From assembly GCA_013388855.1 (NCBI GenBank), contig JACAEM010000004.1, forward strand, positions 1 through 64,000: DNA of 64,000 bases, in the 5' to 3' direction. The notes under the pieces are model-generated. The model ran no database searches. It was not told the origin of the DNA and was given only the letters and a program-made list of their open reading frames with translations. The DNA is from Chloroflexota bacterium (lineage in GTDB: Bacteria > Chloroflexota > Anaerolineae > Anaerolineales > Villigracilaceae). This document shows positions 9,063-17,314 of the stretch, piece by piece (within the stretch, counting starts at the first letter, position 1; every line of letters begins with the position of its first letter). A program made the translations under genes and the position numbers.

Positions 9063-9518
9063 ATGAAACTACACGATCTTGTGCCCAATGAGGGCTCCAA
9101 AAAGAATCGCAAGCGCGTCGGGCGTGGTATTTCGGCCGGGCAGGGAAAGACTGCCGGTCGCGGTACCAAGGGTCAGGGCGCGCGCTCCGGTGAAGGCGGA
9201 AAGATCTATCGCCAGGGCGGCAACCTGCCGTTCTATCGTCGTTTGCCGTTTATGCGCGGTCAGGGGTTTACGCCGCGTGATCAAGTTACCTATAACGAGG
9301 TCAACCTGGATCAGTTGGCGGAATCCTTTAGAGCCAATGCAGAGGTGACGCCTGAAACATTGCAGGAGGCTCATTTACTCCGCGATCCGCGCAACCCCGT
9401 CGTCATCCTTGGTCGTGGAGAAATGAAAGTCGCGCTTAAAGTCCGTGCCCACCGCGTCAGCGCCAGCGCCAAGTCGAAGATCGAAGAGGCGGGCGGCAGC
9501 GTGGAATTGATCAACTAG
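9063..9518 (+). CDS. rplO: 50S ribosomal protein L15
   Basis: A 151-residue uL15. The glycine- and arginine-rich N-terminal extension (KRVGRGISAGQGKTAGRGTK, ARSGEGGK) runs to about residue 50 and threads between rRNA helices. The globular C-terminal part ends KIEEAGGSVELI as in the family. It stands directly upstream of secY, the canonical order. Confidence 0.97.
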   Translation: MKLHDLVPNEGSKKNRKRVGRGISAGQGKTAGRGTKGQGARSGEGGKIYRQGGNLPFYRRLPFMRGQGFTPRDQVTYNEVNLDQLAESFRANAEVTPETLQEAHLLRDPRNPVVILGRGEMKVALKVRAHRVSASAKSKIEEAGGSVELIN

Positions 9519-9544
9519 GCACGACTTGAGAGGAAAATCCTGAC

Positions 9545-10927
9545 ATGCCTGAAAAGAAACAATCCGCCTGGCGTTTTCTGTGGAGATCGCAGGATATTCG
9601 GAAGAAACTGCTCATCACACTGGGAATCTTGATTATTTTCCGCATCGCGGCGAATGTGCCGGTTCCCGGGGTGGACCGCGAAGCGCTGGCAACCTTTTTT
9701 CAATCCCAGGGTCAGGGAGGCTTTTTAGGTTTTCTGAACCTGCTTTCCGGCGGCACCATTCAAAATTTCTCCCTCCTCTCCATGGGTGTCTATCCGTACA
9801 TCACCGCCCAGATCATTTTGCAGTTGTTGATCCCGATCATCCCCGCGTTACAGCGGCGGATGCAGGAAGACCAGCGTGAAGGGCGTAAATGGATGGAGAA
9901 ATGGACCTATTACCTGGCTGTTCCCATGGCGGCGCTTTCCGCCATCGGCCAGATCAATATCTTTAATTCATTTGCTCTTCAGACCATCAACAGGACGATC
10001 CTTAATTTTGGTTTTACCAAGGATACCTGGCTGGAATCGACAGCCATTCTCCTCGTAATGACCGCCGGGACAATGTTTGCCATCTGGTTGGGTGAATTGA
10101 TTTCCGAATATGGTATTCGCGGGCAGGGACTCTCCCTGGTCATCTTTGCCGGTATCGTTTCGCAGATCCCAACCAATTTGGGGATCCTGTGGCTGGACGA
10201 GACGAACCGCTGGACTCTGATTGGCGCCATGCTGGTCGTGATTGTCTTGACGGTCATTGCCATTGTGTACGTCCAACAGGGACGCCGCAATGTACCCATT
10301 ATGTATCCGCACAAGAGCCAGGTCTTCTATGCGATGCAGCGTGGAAAAAATGTCAAAATGCCCCAACCATACCTCCCGTTGATGGTGAATCTGGCAGGCA
10401 TGATTCCGTTGATCTTTGCAGGAGCCATCCTTCAGTTTCCTGCCATTGTGGCGAGCTACTTTACTCAATCCGAAACCGCATGGGTTAGTCAAGTTTCCAC
10501 AAACATTCAAAATTTCTTCAATCCGACCGGGGTTAGTTCCTGGGGATACTGGGTCCTGTATTTCCTCATGGTGGTAGGTTTCACTTATTTTTACACCACT
10601 GTGCTTTTCGAACAACAGAATTACGGAGATAATCTGAAACGTTCCGGCGCCCAAATTCCGGGTGTGCACAGCGGAGCGGCTACGCAGAAATATCTGAGCC
10701 GCATTCAAAGCCGGATCACCTTTCCCGCCGCGTTGCTTTTGGGGATTGTGGCGATCATGCCCTTCCTGTTGCAGTTGATATTGCCGGCAGCGTCGTCAAA
10801 TGCGGGATTGTTCCTGGTCTCCTCCTCAGGCTTGCTTATCGTTGTTGGCGTGGTTCGCGACACATTCATGAATATCGAGGCTGAATTAAAGTTGCACGGT
10901 TATCAGGAAAAACTGCTCATCAGCTAG
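9545..10927 (+). CDS. secY: Preprotein translocase subunit SecY
   Basis: A 460-residue multi-spanning membrane protein with the SecY plug and helix-2 region (NLLSGGTIQNFSLLSMGVYP), the Arg-containing cytosolic loops, and the C-terminal NYGDNLKRSGAQIPGVHSG loop that touches SecA and ribosomes. It forms the protein-conducting channel used by the many lipoproteins in this window. It is 26 bases after rplO and 8 bases before adk. Confidence 0.98.
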   Translation: MPEKKQSAWRFLWRSQDIRKKLLITLGILIIFRIAANVPVPGVDREALATFFQSQGQGGFLGFLNLLSGGTIQNFSLLSMGVYPYITAQIILQLLIPIIPALQRRMQEDQREGRKWMEKWTYYLAVPMAALSAIGQINIFNSFALQTINRTILNFGFTKDTWLESTAILLVMTAGTMFAIWLGELISEYGIRGQGLSLVIFAGIVSQIPTNLGILWLDETNRWTLIGAMLVVIVLTVIAIVYVQQGRRNVPIMYPHKSQVFYAMQRGKNVKMPQPYLPLMVNLAGMIPLIFAGAILQFPAIVASYFTQSETAWVSQVSTNIQNFFNPTGVSSWGYWVLYFLMVVGFTYFYTTVLFEQQNYGDNLKRSGAQIPGVHSGAATQKYLSRIQSRITFPAALLLGIVAIMPFLLQLILPAASSNAGLFLVSSSGLLIVVGVVRDTFMNIEAELKLHGYQEKLLIS

Positions 10928-10935
10928 GAGCCTTC

Positions 10936-11589
10936 ATGACGACCTTCATCGTCCTACTCGGTCCGCCGGGAGTTGGCAAGGGAACGCAGGCAAAAATTTT
11001 TTCCGAACGGTCAGGTCTTGCCCATATCTCATCCGGCGACCTGTTCCGGGAGAACATTAAAAACCAAACAGAATTGGGAAGACTTGCCCAGTCCTACATG
11101 ACCAGAGGGGAACTGGTCCCGGACGATGTGACGATTGCCATGATACGCGACCGCATCAACCGCCCGGACTGTGCGGCTGGCGCCATTTTGGATGGTTTTC
11201 CCCGCACCCCAGCTCAGGCCGACGCGCTGGAAGTCATGTTACAGGAATTTGGCGGACAAGTCGATGTTGTGCCATTCATTTCAGGTTCGGAGGAAGTGTT
11301 GGTCGAACGATTGAGCGGGCGTTGGACCTGCCGGGCGTCCGGGCACATCTTTAACGAGAAATTCAATCCACCGAAGCAAGCCGGCGTATGCGATTTCGAT
11401 GGCTCTGAACTGTACCAGCGTGACGATGACAAGGCTGAAACGGTCAAACGCCGTATTCAGGTCTATCTGGAGCAGACCTCGCCATTGATCTCCTATTATC
11501 GGGATCATGGAAAATTGATAGAAATAGATGGAATGCAATCCATTGAGCAGGTAACCCAGGCTCTTTTGGTCGCATTGAAAAAGCATTAA
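10936..11589 (+). CDS. adk: Adenylate kinase
   Basis: A 217-residue long-form adenylate kinase that interconverts ATP+AMP and 2 ADP. The P-loop GPPGVGKGTQAK is at residues 7-18, DGFPRTPAQ near residue 84, and the LID lies around residues 127-160. The LID metal-site positions read C, S, C, D instead of the four Cys (or C-C-C-D) of zinc forms or H-S-D-T of E. coli, so metal binding is uncertain. The gene lies between secY and map, as usual. Confidence 0.97.
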   Translation: MTTFIVLLGPPGVGKGTQAKIFSERSGLAHISSGDLFRENIKNQTELGRLAQSYMTRGELVPDDVTIAMIRDRINRPDCAAGAILDGFPRTPAQADALEVMLQEFGGQVDVVPFISGSEEVLVERLSGRWTCRASGHIFNEKFNPPKQAGVCDFDGSELYQRDDDKAETVKRRIQVYLEQTSPLISYYRDHGKLIEIDGMQSIEQVTQALLVALKKH

Positions 11590-11591
11590 TC

Positions 11592-12362
11592 ATGAGTTGG
11601 GCGCGCCAAATCCATATAAAAAGCCCTGCCGAATTGCAGATCATGCGGGAGGCTGGGCGTATTAATGCGACAGTGCACGCAACTGTCAAAGAACTTTTAA
11701 AACCAGGTGTTTCCACAGCCGACCTCAACGCGGCTGCTGAGGAAGTGCTGAGGAAACATGGATGTGTATCGCCTTTCAAGGGATATGGTCATCCGCCATT
11801 TCCAACCTCGATCACCGTGAGTATCAACCAGGAACTTGTCCATGGTATTCCGAGCAAGTCACGGAAGCTGAAGAACGGCGACATCGTTTCCATTGATTGC
11901 GGCACAGTGTTCAATGGGTTTGTGGCAGACTCTGCGTTTACCGCCGGAGTAGGAGAAATATCCCGCGAAGCGCAGAAATTACTCCAGGTCACGGAGAACG
12001 CTCTCAACGCTGGCATTCAAGTCATGCGTGTTGGCAATCGGACAGGAGATGTCTCTGCGGCGATACAGAATTATGTGGAAAGCCATGGGTTCTATGTGAC
12101 GCGTGAATATACAGGCCATGGCGTGGGAAGGCAGATGCATGAAGGCCCCCAGGTGCCGAATTACGGCAAACCGGGTACCGGAATGCTGTTAAAGGCAGGG
12201 ATGACGATCGCCATCGAACCGATGGTGCTCGTGGGAACAGCGGAGACGCGTGTCCTGCCCGACCAGTGGACAGTGGTGTCTGCAGATGGGTCATTGACGG
12301 CGCATTTTGAGCACTCTGTAGCCGTCACCGAAGGAGAACCTCTAATCCTGACTGTCCCGTGA
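11592..12362 (+). CDS. map: Methionine aminopeptidase, type I
   Basis: A 256-residue type I enzyme that removes the initiator Met. Metal ligands can be placed in SIDCGTVFNGFVADSAF (two Asp), GHGVGRQMHEGP (His), IAIEPM (Glu) and the C-terminal HSVAVTEGEP (Glu). No N-terminal zinc-finger extension is present. It begins 2 bases after adk. infA, often next, is not found here. Confidence 0.97.
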   Translation: MSWARQIHIKSPAELQIMREAGRINATVHATVKELLKPGVSTADLNAAAEEVLRKHGCVSPFKGYGHPPFPTSITVSINQELVHGIPSKSRKLKNGDIVSIDCGTVFNGFVADSAFTAGVGEISREAQKLLQVTENALNAGIQVMRVGNRTGDVSAAIQNYVESHGFYVTREYTGHGVGRQMHEGPQVPNYGKPGTGMLLKAGMTIAIEPMVLVGTAETRVLPDQWTVVSADGSLTAHFEHSVAVTEGEPLILTVP

Positions 12363-12385
12363 TCCACTGCAAGGCTGCTCGAAAC

Positions 12386-12414
12386 TGGACGAATGAAAGA
12401 TGAACGTGTATAAT
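12386..12414 (+). promoter_or_regulatory. Promoter for rpmJ-rpsM-rpsK-rpsD-rpoA-rplQ
   Basis: In the 100-base gap after map, TGGACG (12386-12391) and a perfect TATAAT (12409-12414) are 17 bases apart. The rest of the gap carries a GTAAGGAG ribosome site for rpmJ. No IF-1 reading frame fits here. Confidence 0.65.
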
Positions 12415-12462
12415 CCAAACCTTGGCTACACGTGGAAGATGTAAGTAAGGAGTATTTCTTTT

Positions 12463-12576
12463 ATGAAAGTATCACCGTCTATACGGAAGCGCTGCGCCAA
12501 ATGCAGGGTCATTCGGCGCAAGGGCAGATTGTTCGTTATCTGCGAAAATCCAAAGCACAAACAGCGACAGGGATAG
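12463..12576 (+). CDS. rpmJ: 50S ribosomal protein L36
   Basis: A 37-residue protein, [20 protein letters not shown] and onward, ending NPKHKQRQG. The CxxC, a later Cys and a His form the zinc site of C+ L36. It is the smallest gene in the cluster and is followed by rpsM after 6 bases. The start is set by GTAAGGAG 9 bases upstream. Confidence 0.96.
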   Translation: MKVSPSIRKRCAKCRVIRRKGRLFVICENPKHKQRQG

Positions 12577-12582
12577 TGAACC

Positions 12583-12969
12583 ATGGCGAGAATTGAAGGT
12601 GTTGATCTTCCCCGCAACAAGCGGGTGGAAGTTGGACTGACCTATTTGTATGGCATTGGGCCGACTCGCGCTCGCGCGATCCTTGCTCATACAAAAGTTA
12701 ACCCGGATACAAGAGTGAAGGACCTCTCTGAAGCAGATGTTTCTGCCATCCGCGAGTATATTAGTAAAAACTATAAAGTCGAAGGTGATCTGCGCCGCGA
12801 AGTCCAGATGAGCATCAAACGCCTGATCGAAATCGGCTCTTATCGCGGCATGCGGCATCGCCGGAACCTGCCCGTTCGCGGACAGCGGACGCGGACAAAC
12901 TCGCGCACCCGCAAGGGAACCAAGAAGACCGTCGCCGGGCGTGGACGCCGCCGTGGCGCGAAGAAATAA
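12583..12969 (+). CDS. rpsM: 30S ribosomal protein S13
   Basis: A 128-residue uS13 with [20 protein letters not shown] at the start, the helix-hairpin [11 protein letters not shown], and the C-terminal [14 protein letters not shown] signature followed by a basic tail. S13 forms bridges to the 50S subunit and contacts P-site tRNA. It is the second gene of the rpmJ-rplQ transcription unit. Confidence 0.98.
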   Translation: MARIEGVDLPRNKRVEVGLTYLYGIGPTRARAILAHTKVNPDTRVKDLSEADVSAIREYISKNYKVEGDLRREVQMSIKRLIEIGSYRGMRHRRNLPVRGQRTRTNSRTRKGTKKTVAGRGRRRGAKK

Positions 12970-12986
12970 GAAGCTGGAGAAACTCT

Positions 12987-13391
12987 ATGGCTCAAAGTGT
13001 ACGTTCCACGCGCCGGGGTGCCGGTGCCAAAAAAGCGAAGCGCGCATTGTCCTCCGGACAGGTGCATATCTTTGCGTCGTTCAACAATACAATTATTACG
13101 GTGACTGACATGGAGGGCAACACTGTTGCCTGGGGCAGCGCCGGCTCGGTCGGTTTCAAGGGCTCCCGCAAGAGTACGCCATTTGCTGCGCGTCTTGCCG
13201 CTGAACAGGCGGTCAAAGCCGCCCAGCAACTGGGAATTCAGGAAGTCGAGCTATATGTAAAGGGACCCGGTCCGGGACGTGAAAATGCCATCCGCGCGGT
13301 GCAGGCGATGGGGTTGAAGGTCCGTTCCATTTCCGACATTACACCGGTCCCACACAACGGTTGCCGCCCGCCCAAGAAGCGCCGCGTGTAA
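12987..13391 (+). CDS. rpsK: 30S ribosomal protein S11
   Basis: A 134-residue uS11. After a short basic N-terminus come [32 protein letters not shown] and the C-terminal [18 protein letters not shown], all diagnostic. S11 lies on the platform near the E-site mRNA. It is 17 bases after rpsM and 23 bases before rpsD. Confidence 0.98.
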   Translation: MAQSVRSTRRGAGAKKAKRALSSGQVHIFASFNNTIITVTDMEGNTVAWGSAGSVGFKGSRKSTPFAARLAAEQAVKAAQQLGIQEVELYVKGPGPGRENAIRAVQAMGLKVRSISDITPVPHNGCRPPKKRRV

Positions 13392-13414
13392 TTTGAAGCA
13401 GAGGAAAGTAATTT

Positions 13415-14068
13415 ATGTCTAAGAATCTTAGTCCGGTTTGTAAACTTTGCCGGCGCGAAGGCGAGAAGCTTTACCTGAAAGGCGAACGCTGTTTTACACC
13501 GAAATGCGCTTTCGAGCGTCGCAGTTTCGCGCCCGGTCAGCATGGCCGCACTGGAAGTCGCAGTGGCGGCGGAAGCCGCACGGGACGCGAGTCTGATTAT
13601 TTGCGCCAATTACGCGCCAAGCAGCGCGCCCGCCGCGTCTATGGCATTCTGGAGCGTCAGTTCCGTCGTTATTATGAAGTTGCCCTTCAACGCCGCGGCC
13701 TGACCGGTTTGAATTTATTGCAGATCCTTGAGTCCCGCCTGGATAATGTCGTGTTTCGCCTTGGCTTTGCTTCCAGCCGGGCACAGGCTCGCGTGATGGT
13801 GACACACGGTCACTTTACGGTTAACGGGCGTCGAACCGATGTTCCTTCCATGCTGCTCAAGGAAGGCGACACGATTTCTGTTCGTGAAGGTTCACAGGGA
13901 CTGACCTATTTCAAAGGCCTCAGTGATCTGGCGGATGCTCGAACGGCTCCCGCCTGGTTGAGTCGGGACACCAAAGGATTGACTGGATCCGTCCAGCGCC
14001 TTCCCGAACGTGCGGAAATCGACGGAAGCTTGAACGAACAGCTCATCGTCGAATACTACTCACGGTAG
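13415..14068 (+). CDS. rpsD: 30S ribosomal protein S4, zinc type
   Basis: A 217-residue uS4. The N-terminal zinc knuckle has four Cys (CKLCRREG, then CFTPKC), making it a C+ form. The S4 RNA-binding domain is at about residues 105-165 ([20 protein letters not shown]). S4 nucleates 30S assembly and affects accuracy. A 78-base gap separates it from rpoA. Confidence 0.98.
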   Translation: MSKNLSPVCKLCRREGEKLYLKGERCFTPKCAFERRSFAPGQHGRTGSRSGGGSRTGRESDYLRQLRAKQRARRVYGILERQFRRYYEVALQRRGLTGLNLLQILESRLDNVVFRLGFASSRAQARVMVTHGHFTVNGRRTDVPSMLLKEGDTISVREGSQGLTYFKGLSDLADARTAPAWLSRDTKGLTGSVQRLPERAEIDGSLNEQLIVEYYSR

Positions 14069-14146
14069 TAGTTGGTTTTTGGAAACTGGAGAGGTACATT
14101 GCCATCCAGTGAAATTTCTTCTGTTTTTTACAGGGAGAGGTGAACC

Positions 14147-15115
14147 GTGACGAGTATCACGAACATGGTTATGCCGAAAATCGAGCGTGAGGCTGAGGCT
14201 CGGAACTATGGCAAGTTTGTTATCAGCCCCCTTGAGCGTGGATATGGCGTAACGCTTGGGAATGCACTGCGCCGCGTTCTGCTTTCCTCCTTGGAGGGCG
14301 CCGCGGTCTCATCCATCCGTATTGCGGATGTACTGCATGAGTTCAGTGAAATCCCCGGCGTGCGTGAGGACGTGATCCAGGTGACATTGCAGGTGAAACA
14401 GTTGCGCCTGAAACTGGATGGCGTGGACAGCACCCGCATGCATCTGGAGGTACGCGGTGAAGGAACAGTGACCGCAGCGGATATCATTACACCTGCCGAA
14501 GTTGAGATCGTCAACCCGGAACTGTACCTGTTCACCGTGGACAACCCGAAAGCAAAATTGGATATTGAATTCACGGTCGAACGTGGACGCGGTTATTCCC
14601 CCGCCAACGAACGCAGTGGACATATGCCCATCGGTGAGCTTCCCATCGACTCGATCTTTAGCCCGGTCAAACGCGTCAATTGGGAAGTGACTTCCGCCCG
14701 TGTGGGGCAGAGCACGAACTATGACAAGTTGATTCTGGAGATCTGGACCGATGGGACGATTTCCCCGGAGCGCTCACTCAGCACTGCGGCAAAACTCATC
14801 ATCGATCACCTGCGTTATATCGCTGGTGTCAGTGAAGAAACCCTGTCAATCGCCATCGAAAAGGAAGTAAGTGGAAGCCGCCTGACAAGCGAACTGGCCG
14901 ACACACCCGTGGAGGCCCTCGACCTTTCGGTGCGCGTCTTCAACTCGCTCAAGCGCACCGGCATCACAACCGTCGGTGATGTGCTCGACCTGCTCGAAAA
15001 AGGCGAAACAGCGGTCATGTCCATTCGCAATTTTGGTGAAAAGAGTCTCGATGAGCTCCGCCAGAAAATGCGCGAAAAGGGCTACATGAAAGATGAAACG
15101 AATTCTGCGGAGTAA
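14147..15115 (+). CDS. rpoA: RNA polymerase alpha subunit
   Basis: A 322-residue alpha subunit. The assembly domain (about 10-230) includes GYGVTLGNALRRVLLSSLEG, and the C-terminal DNA- and activator-binding domain is at about 250-315 (LDLSVRVFNSLKR, GITTVGDVLDLL, NFGEKSLDEL). The GTG start at 14147 is preceded by GGGAGAGGTG. An ATG at 14165 is a less likely alternative. Confidence 0.97.
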   Translation: MTSITNMVMPKIEREAEARNYGKFVISPLERGYGVTLGNALRRVLLSSLEGAAVSSIRIADVLHEFSEIPGVREDVIQVTLQVKQLRLKLDGVDSTRMHLEVRGEGTVTAADIITPAEVEIVNPELYLFTVDNPKAKLDIEFTVERGRGYSPANERSGHMPIGELPIDSIFSPVKRVNWEVTSARVGQSTNYDKLILEIWTDGTISPERSLSTAAKLIIDHLRYIAGVSEETLSIAIEKEVSGSRLTSELADTPVEALDLSVRVFNSLKRTGITTVGDVLDLLEKGETAVMSIRNFGEKSLDELRQKMREKGYMKDETNSAE

Positions 15116-15120
15116 TTAGC

Positions 15121-15498
15121 ATGCGACATTCAGTATCAGGTTACAGACTTGGGCGAACCTCAGGCGCACGCCTGGCGCTTCGCCGCAATCTTATCAAACA
15201 GTTTTTTACGCATGAGCGTATCCAGACCACCAAAGCAAAGGCCGCTGCGATCCGCGGTGACGCGGAGCGTCTGATCACAATCGCACGCAACAGTGCAAAT
15301 GCCAGCGACGCCGAGAAGGTCAACGCCCGCCGTCTCGTCGCCCAGAAGCTTGGAGATAATCAGATCATCAAGCGCCTTTTCGATGAGATTGCGCCCCGCT
15401 TTGCGAGTCGCAATGGCGGCTACACCCGCGTGTTGAAGCTCGGTCCTCGCATGGGCGACTCGGCCGAGATGGTGATCCTGGAATTGGTTGAAGAATAA
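15121..15498 (+). CDS. rplQ: 50S ribosomal protein L17
   Basis: A 125-residue bL17 beginning MRHSVSGYRLGRTSGARLAL and containing FFTHERIQTTKAKA and the closing NGGYTRVLKLGPRMGDSAEM. L17 sits near the tunnel exit. It is 5 bases after rpoA. The transcript then meets a palindromic repeat before truA. Confidence 0.97.
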   Translation: MRHSVSGYRLGRTSGARLALRRNLIKQFFTHERIQTTKAKAAAIRGDAERLITIARNSANASDAEKVNARRLVAQKLGDNQIIKRLFDEIAPRFASRNGGYTRVLKLGPRMGDSAEMVILELVEE

Positions 15499-15500
15499 AA

Positions 15501-15575
15501 GTAGTAACGGCTTCAGCCGTTTATTTAGGCAACTGCACCTGTCCTGACGGACGGTATCAAGAAAGTCGTCACTAC
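15501..15575. repeat. Dispersed-type palindromic element with GTAGTAACGGCTT ends
   Basis: The outer 13 bases (15501-15513, GTAGTAACGGCTT) match the reverse complement of 15563-15575 (AAGTCGTCACTAC) at 11 of 13 positions. A small inner hairpin CGGCTTCAGCCG lies at 15509-15520. It fills almost all the rplQ-truA gap. No second copy was found in the window, so its repeat status is inferred from its form. Confidence 0.5.
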
Positions 15576-15576
15576 A

Positions 15577-16353
15577 ATGGCACGTTACCAATTGACTCTT
15601 TCCTACGACGGCACCGACTTTTTCGGGAGCCAGCGGCAGGCAAAGCGCAGAACGGTGCAGGGTGAACTCGAAGACGCCTTGCACACGCTGGGATGGACCG
15701 GGCGCTCGATCCTTATCGCCGGGCGGACGGACACCGGCGTTCACGCGACGGGACAGGTTGCCGCGTTTGACCTAGACTGGCCTCACACAGACGGTGACCT
15801 TGTCCGGGCACTCAATGCCTCATTGCCAGCCGATATGGCTGTACGGGACGTTCATGTGGTGGGTGCGAAATTTCACCCAAGATTTGATGCTTTGTCCCGC
15901 CGTTATCGTTACAAGCTGTTCTGCCAGTCCCTGCGTGACCCCATTCGAGAGCGCTTTGCCTGGAGGGTGAGCAGTGAGTTCGACGAAAATGTTCTTGTCA
16001 GTTCCGCGAAGATCTTCCTCGGTACGCACGATTTTTCCGCCTTCGGTTCCCCGACCACCCCAAAAGGCACCACCGTGCGGACTGTGACGAAGTCCGAGTG
16101 GACGCAAGTCGAAAAGGATGAATGGCACTACGAAGTACAAGCCGATGCATTCCTGTATCGGATGGTGCGTAGACTGGTGTTTGTTCAGGTCGCTGTCGCA
16201 CAGGGAAAAGTTTCAGCCGAGGCAGTTGCCCATTCTTTAGCAAAACAGGCTCCGGCTGGGAAGCGAAGCGTTTATCCCGCTGGGCTTGCTCCTGCACATG
16301 GGCTGACGCTCGTCGAAGTGACGTATCCGCCTGTTGAGTCAATTGGTCAATAA
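15577..16353 (+). CDS. truA: tRNA pseudouridine synthase A
   Basis: A 258-residue TruA, which makes pseudouridine at positions 38-40 of tRNA anticodon arms. The catalytic Asp is D52 in AGRTDTGVHATGQ. The conserved YDGTDFFGSQ and the FHPRFDALSRRYRYKL segment follow. No strong ribosome site is visible; the start lies right after a palindromic repeat. It precedes rplM, a common order. Confidence 0.95.
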   Translation: MARYQLTLSYDGTDFFGSQRQAKRRTVQGELEDALHTLGWTGRSILIAGRTDTGVHATGQVAAFDLDWPHTDGDLVRALNASLPADMAVRDVHVVGAKFHPRFDALSRRYRYKLFCQSLRDPIRERFAWRVSSEFDENVLVSSAKIFLGTHDFSAFGSPTTPKGTTVRTVTKSEWTQVEKDEWHYEVQADAFLYRMVRRLVFVQVAVAQGKVSAEAVAHSLAKQAPAGKRSVYPAGLAPAHGLTLVEVTYPPVESIGQ

Positions 16354-16377
16354 GATAAAGAAACGGAGAATCAGAAA

Positions 16378-16818
16378 GTGTACAAGTCGTACTATCCGAA
16401 AGCAAGCGAAATCGAACGCAAATGGGTGCTTGTGGATGCCAATGGGCAGACGCTCGGACGCATTGCCACGCGTATTGCTCATGTACTTTTGGGCAAACAC
16501 AAACCGACCTTCACGCCCGGCGTGGAGATGGGTGATTATGTGGTGGTGATCAACGCCGAGAAGGTGACGGCCACCGGTACCAAAACCAGCACCAAGATGG
16601 AAACCAAGATGTACCATCGCCATTCGAACTACCCCGGCGGGTACAAAGCCATCTCCCTGCGCGACCAGTTGCAGCAGCATCCCGACCGTGTGTTGCGCGC
16701 CGCCGTCTGGGGAATGCTCCCTCATAATAAAATGGGACGCGCCCTGCTCAAGCGTTTGAAGATCTATGCTGGTACAGAACACCCGCACGGCACGAACAAC
16801 CCCGAGCCGTTGGCGTAA
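16378..16818 (+). CDS. rplM: 50S ribosomal protein L13
   Basis: A 146-residue uL13 with WVLVDANGQTLGRIATRIA near residue 17 and the GHMLP-like signature AVWGMLPHNKMGRALLKRLK near residue 105. The start is GTG at 16378, supported by family length and a nearby ACGGAG. It forms the conserved L13-S9 pair with rpsI. Confidence 0.97.
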   Translation: MYKSYYPKASEIERKWVLVDANGQTLGRIATRIAHVLLGKHKPTFTPGVEMGDYVVVINAEKVTATGTKTSTKMETKMYHRHSNYPGGYKAISLRDQLQQHPDRVLRAAVWGMLPHNKMGRALLKRLKIYAGTEHPHGTNNPEPLA

Positions 16819-16836
16819 CGAAAGAGGAAAGAAGAT

Positions 16837-17229
16837 ATGACTCAATATTACGAAGCAATCGGTCGCCGCAAGGAAAGCACCGCACGCGTCCGCCTGGCGA
16901 GTGGCTCCGGCAAGTTCGTTGTAAACGAGAAGGAAGCGCCCGCGTTCTTCACCCGCATGGGTGATTTGCAGGATATCCTGCGCGCCTTTGCAGCCGTTGG
17001 ACAGGACTTCAGCAAGTATGACGTCACTGTCAAGGTGAACGGCGGCGGCGTGACCGGTCAGACCGAAGCGGTGCGCCTGGGACTTTCGCGCGCGCTCGTA
17101 CTCTTGAACGGTGACTGGGTCTCTGCTTTGCGCAAACACGGTTTGCTAACCCGCGATGCCCGCATCAAGGAACGCAAGAAACCGGGTCTCAAGAAAGCCC
17201 GCAAGGCGCCGACTTACACCAAGCGTTAA
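16837..17229 (+). CDS. rpsI: 30S ribosomal protein S9
   Basis: A 130-residue uS9. The GRRKESTARVRL start and the GGGVTGQTEAVRLGLSRAL core are diagnostic. The C-terminal tail ends YTKR, and its last Arg contacts P-site tRNA in the family. It ends the translation cluster. No clear hairpin terminator was found before the next gene. Confidence 0.98.
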   Translation: MTQYYEAIGRRKESTARVRLASGSGKFVVNEKEAPAFFTRMGDLQDILRAFAAVGQDFSKYDVTVKVNGGGVTGQTEAVRLGLSRALVLLNGDWVSALRKHGLLTRDARIKERKKPGLKKARKAPTYTKR

Positions 17230-17250
17230 TTTTCGCTCTACAAACTTTAA

Positions 17251-17279
17251 TACGAAATGCGTAATTCGTAGGATACAAT
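17251..17279 (+). promoter_or_regulatory. Candidate promoter with TACGAA/TTCGTA inverted repeat
   Basis: In the rpsI-mazG gap an inverted repeat TACGAA (17251-17256) / TTCGTA (17265-17270) lies just upstream of a possible -10, TACAAT (17274-17279). No good -35 is visible. The pair could be an operator, but the evidence is only positional. Confidence 0.35.
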
Positions 17280-17314
17280 CCACGAGTTACGTTTTTCGTT
17301 TTTAAGGAGACGGT

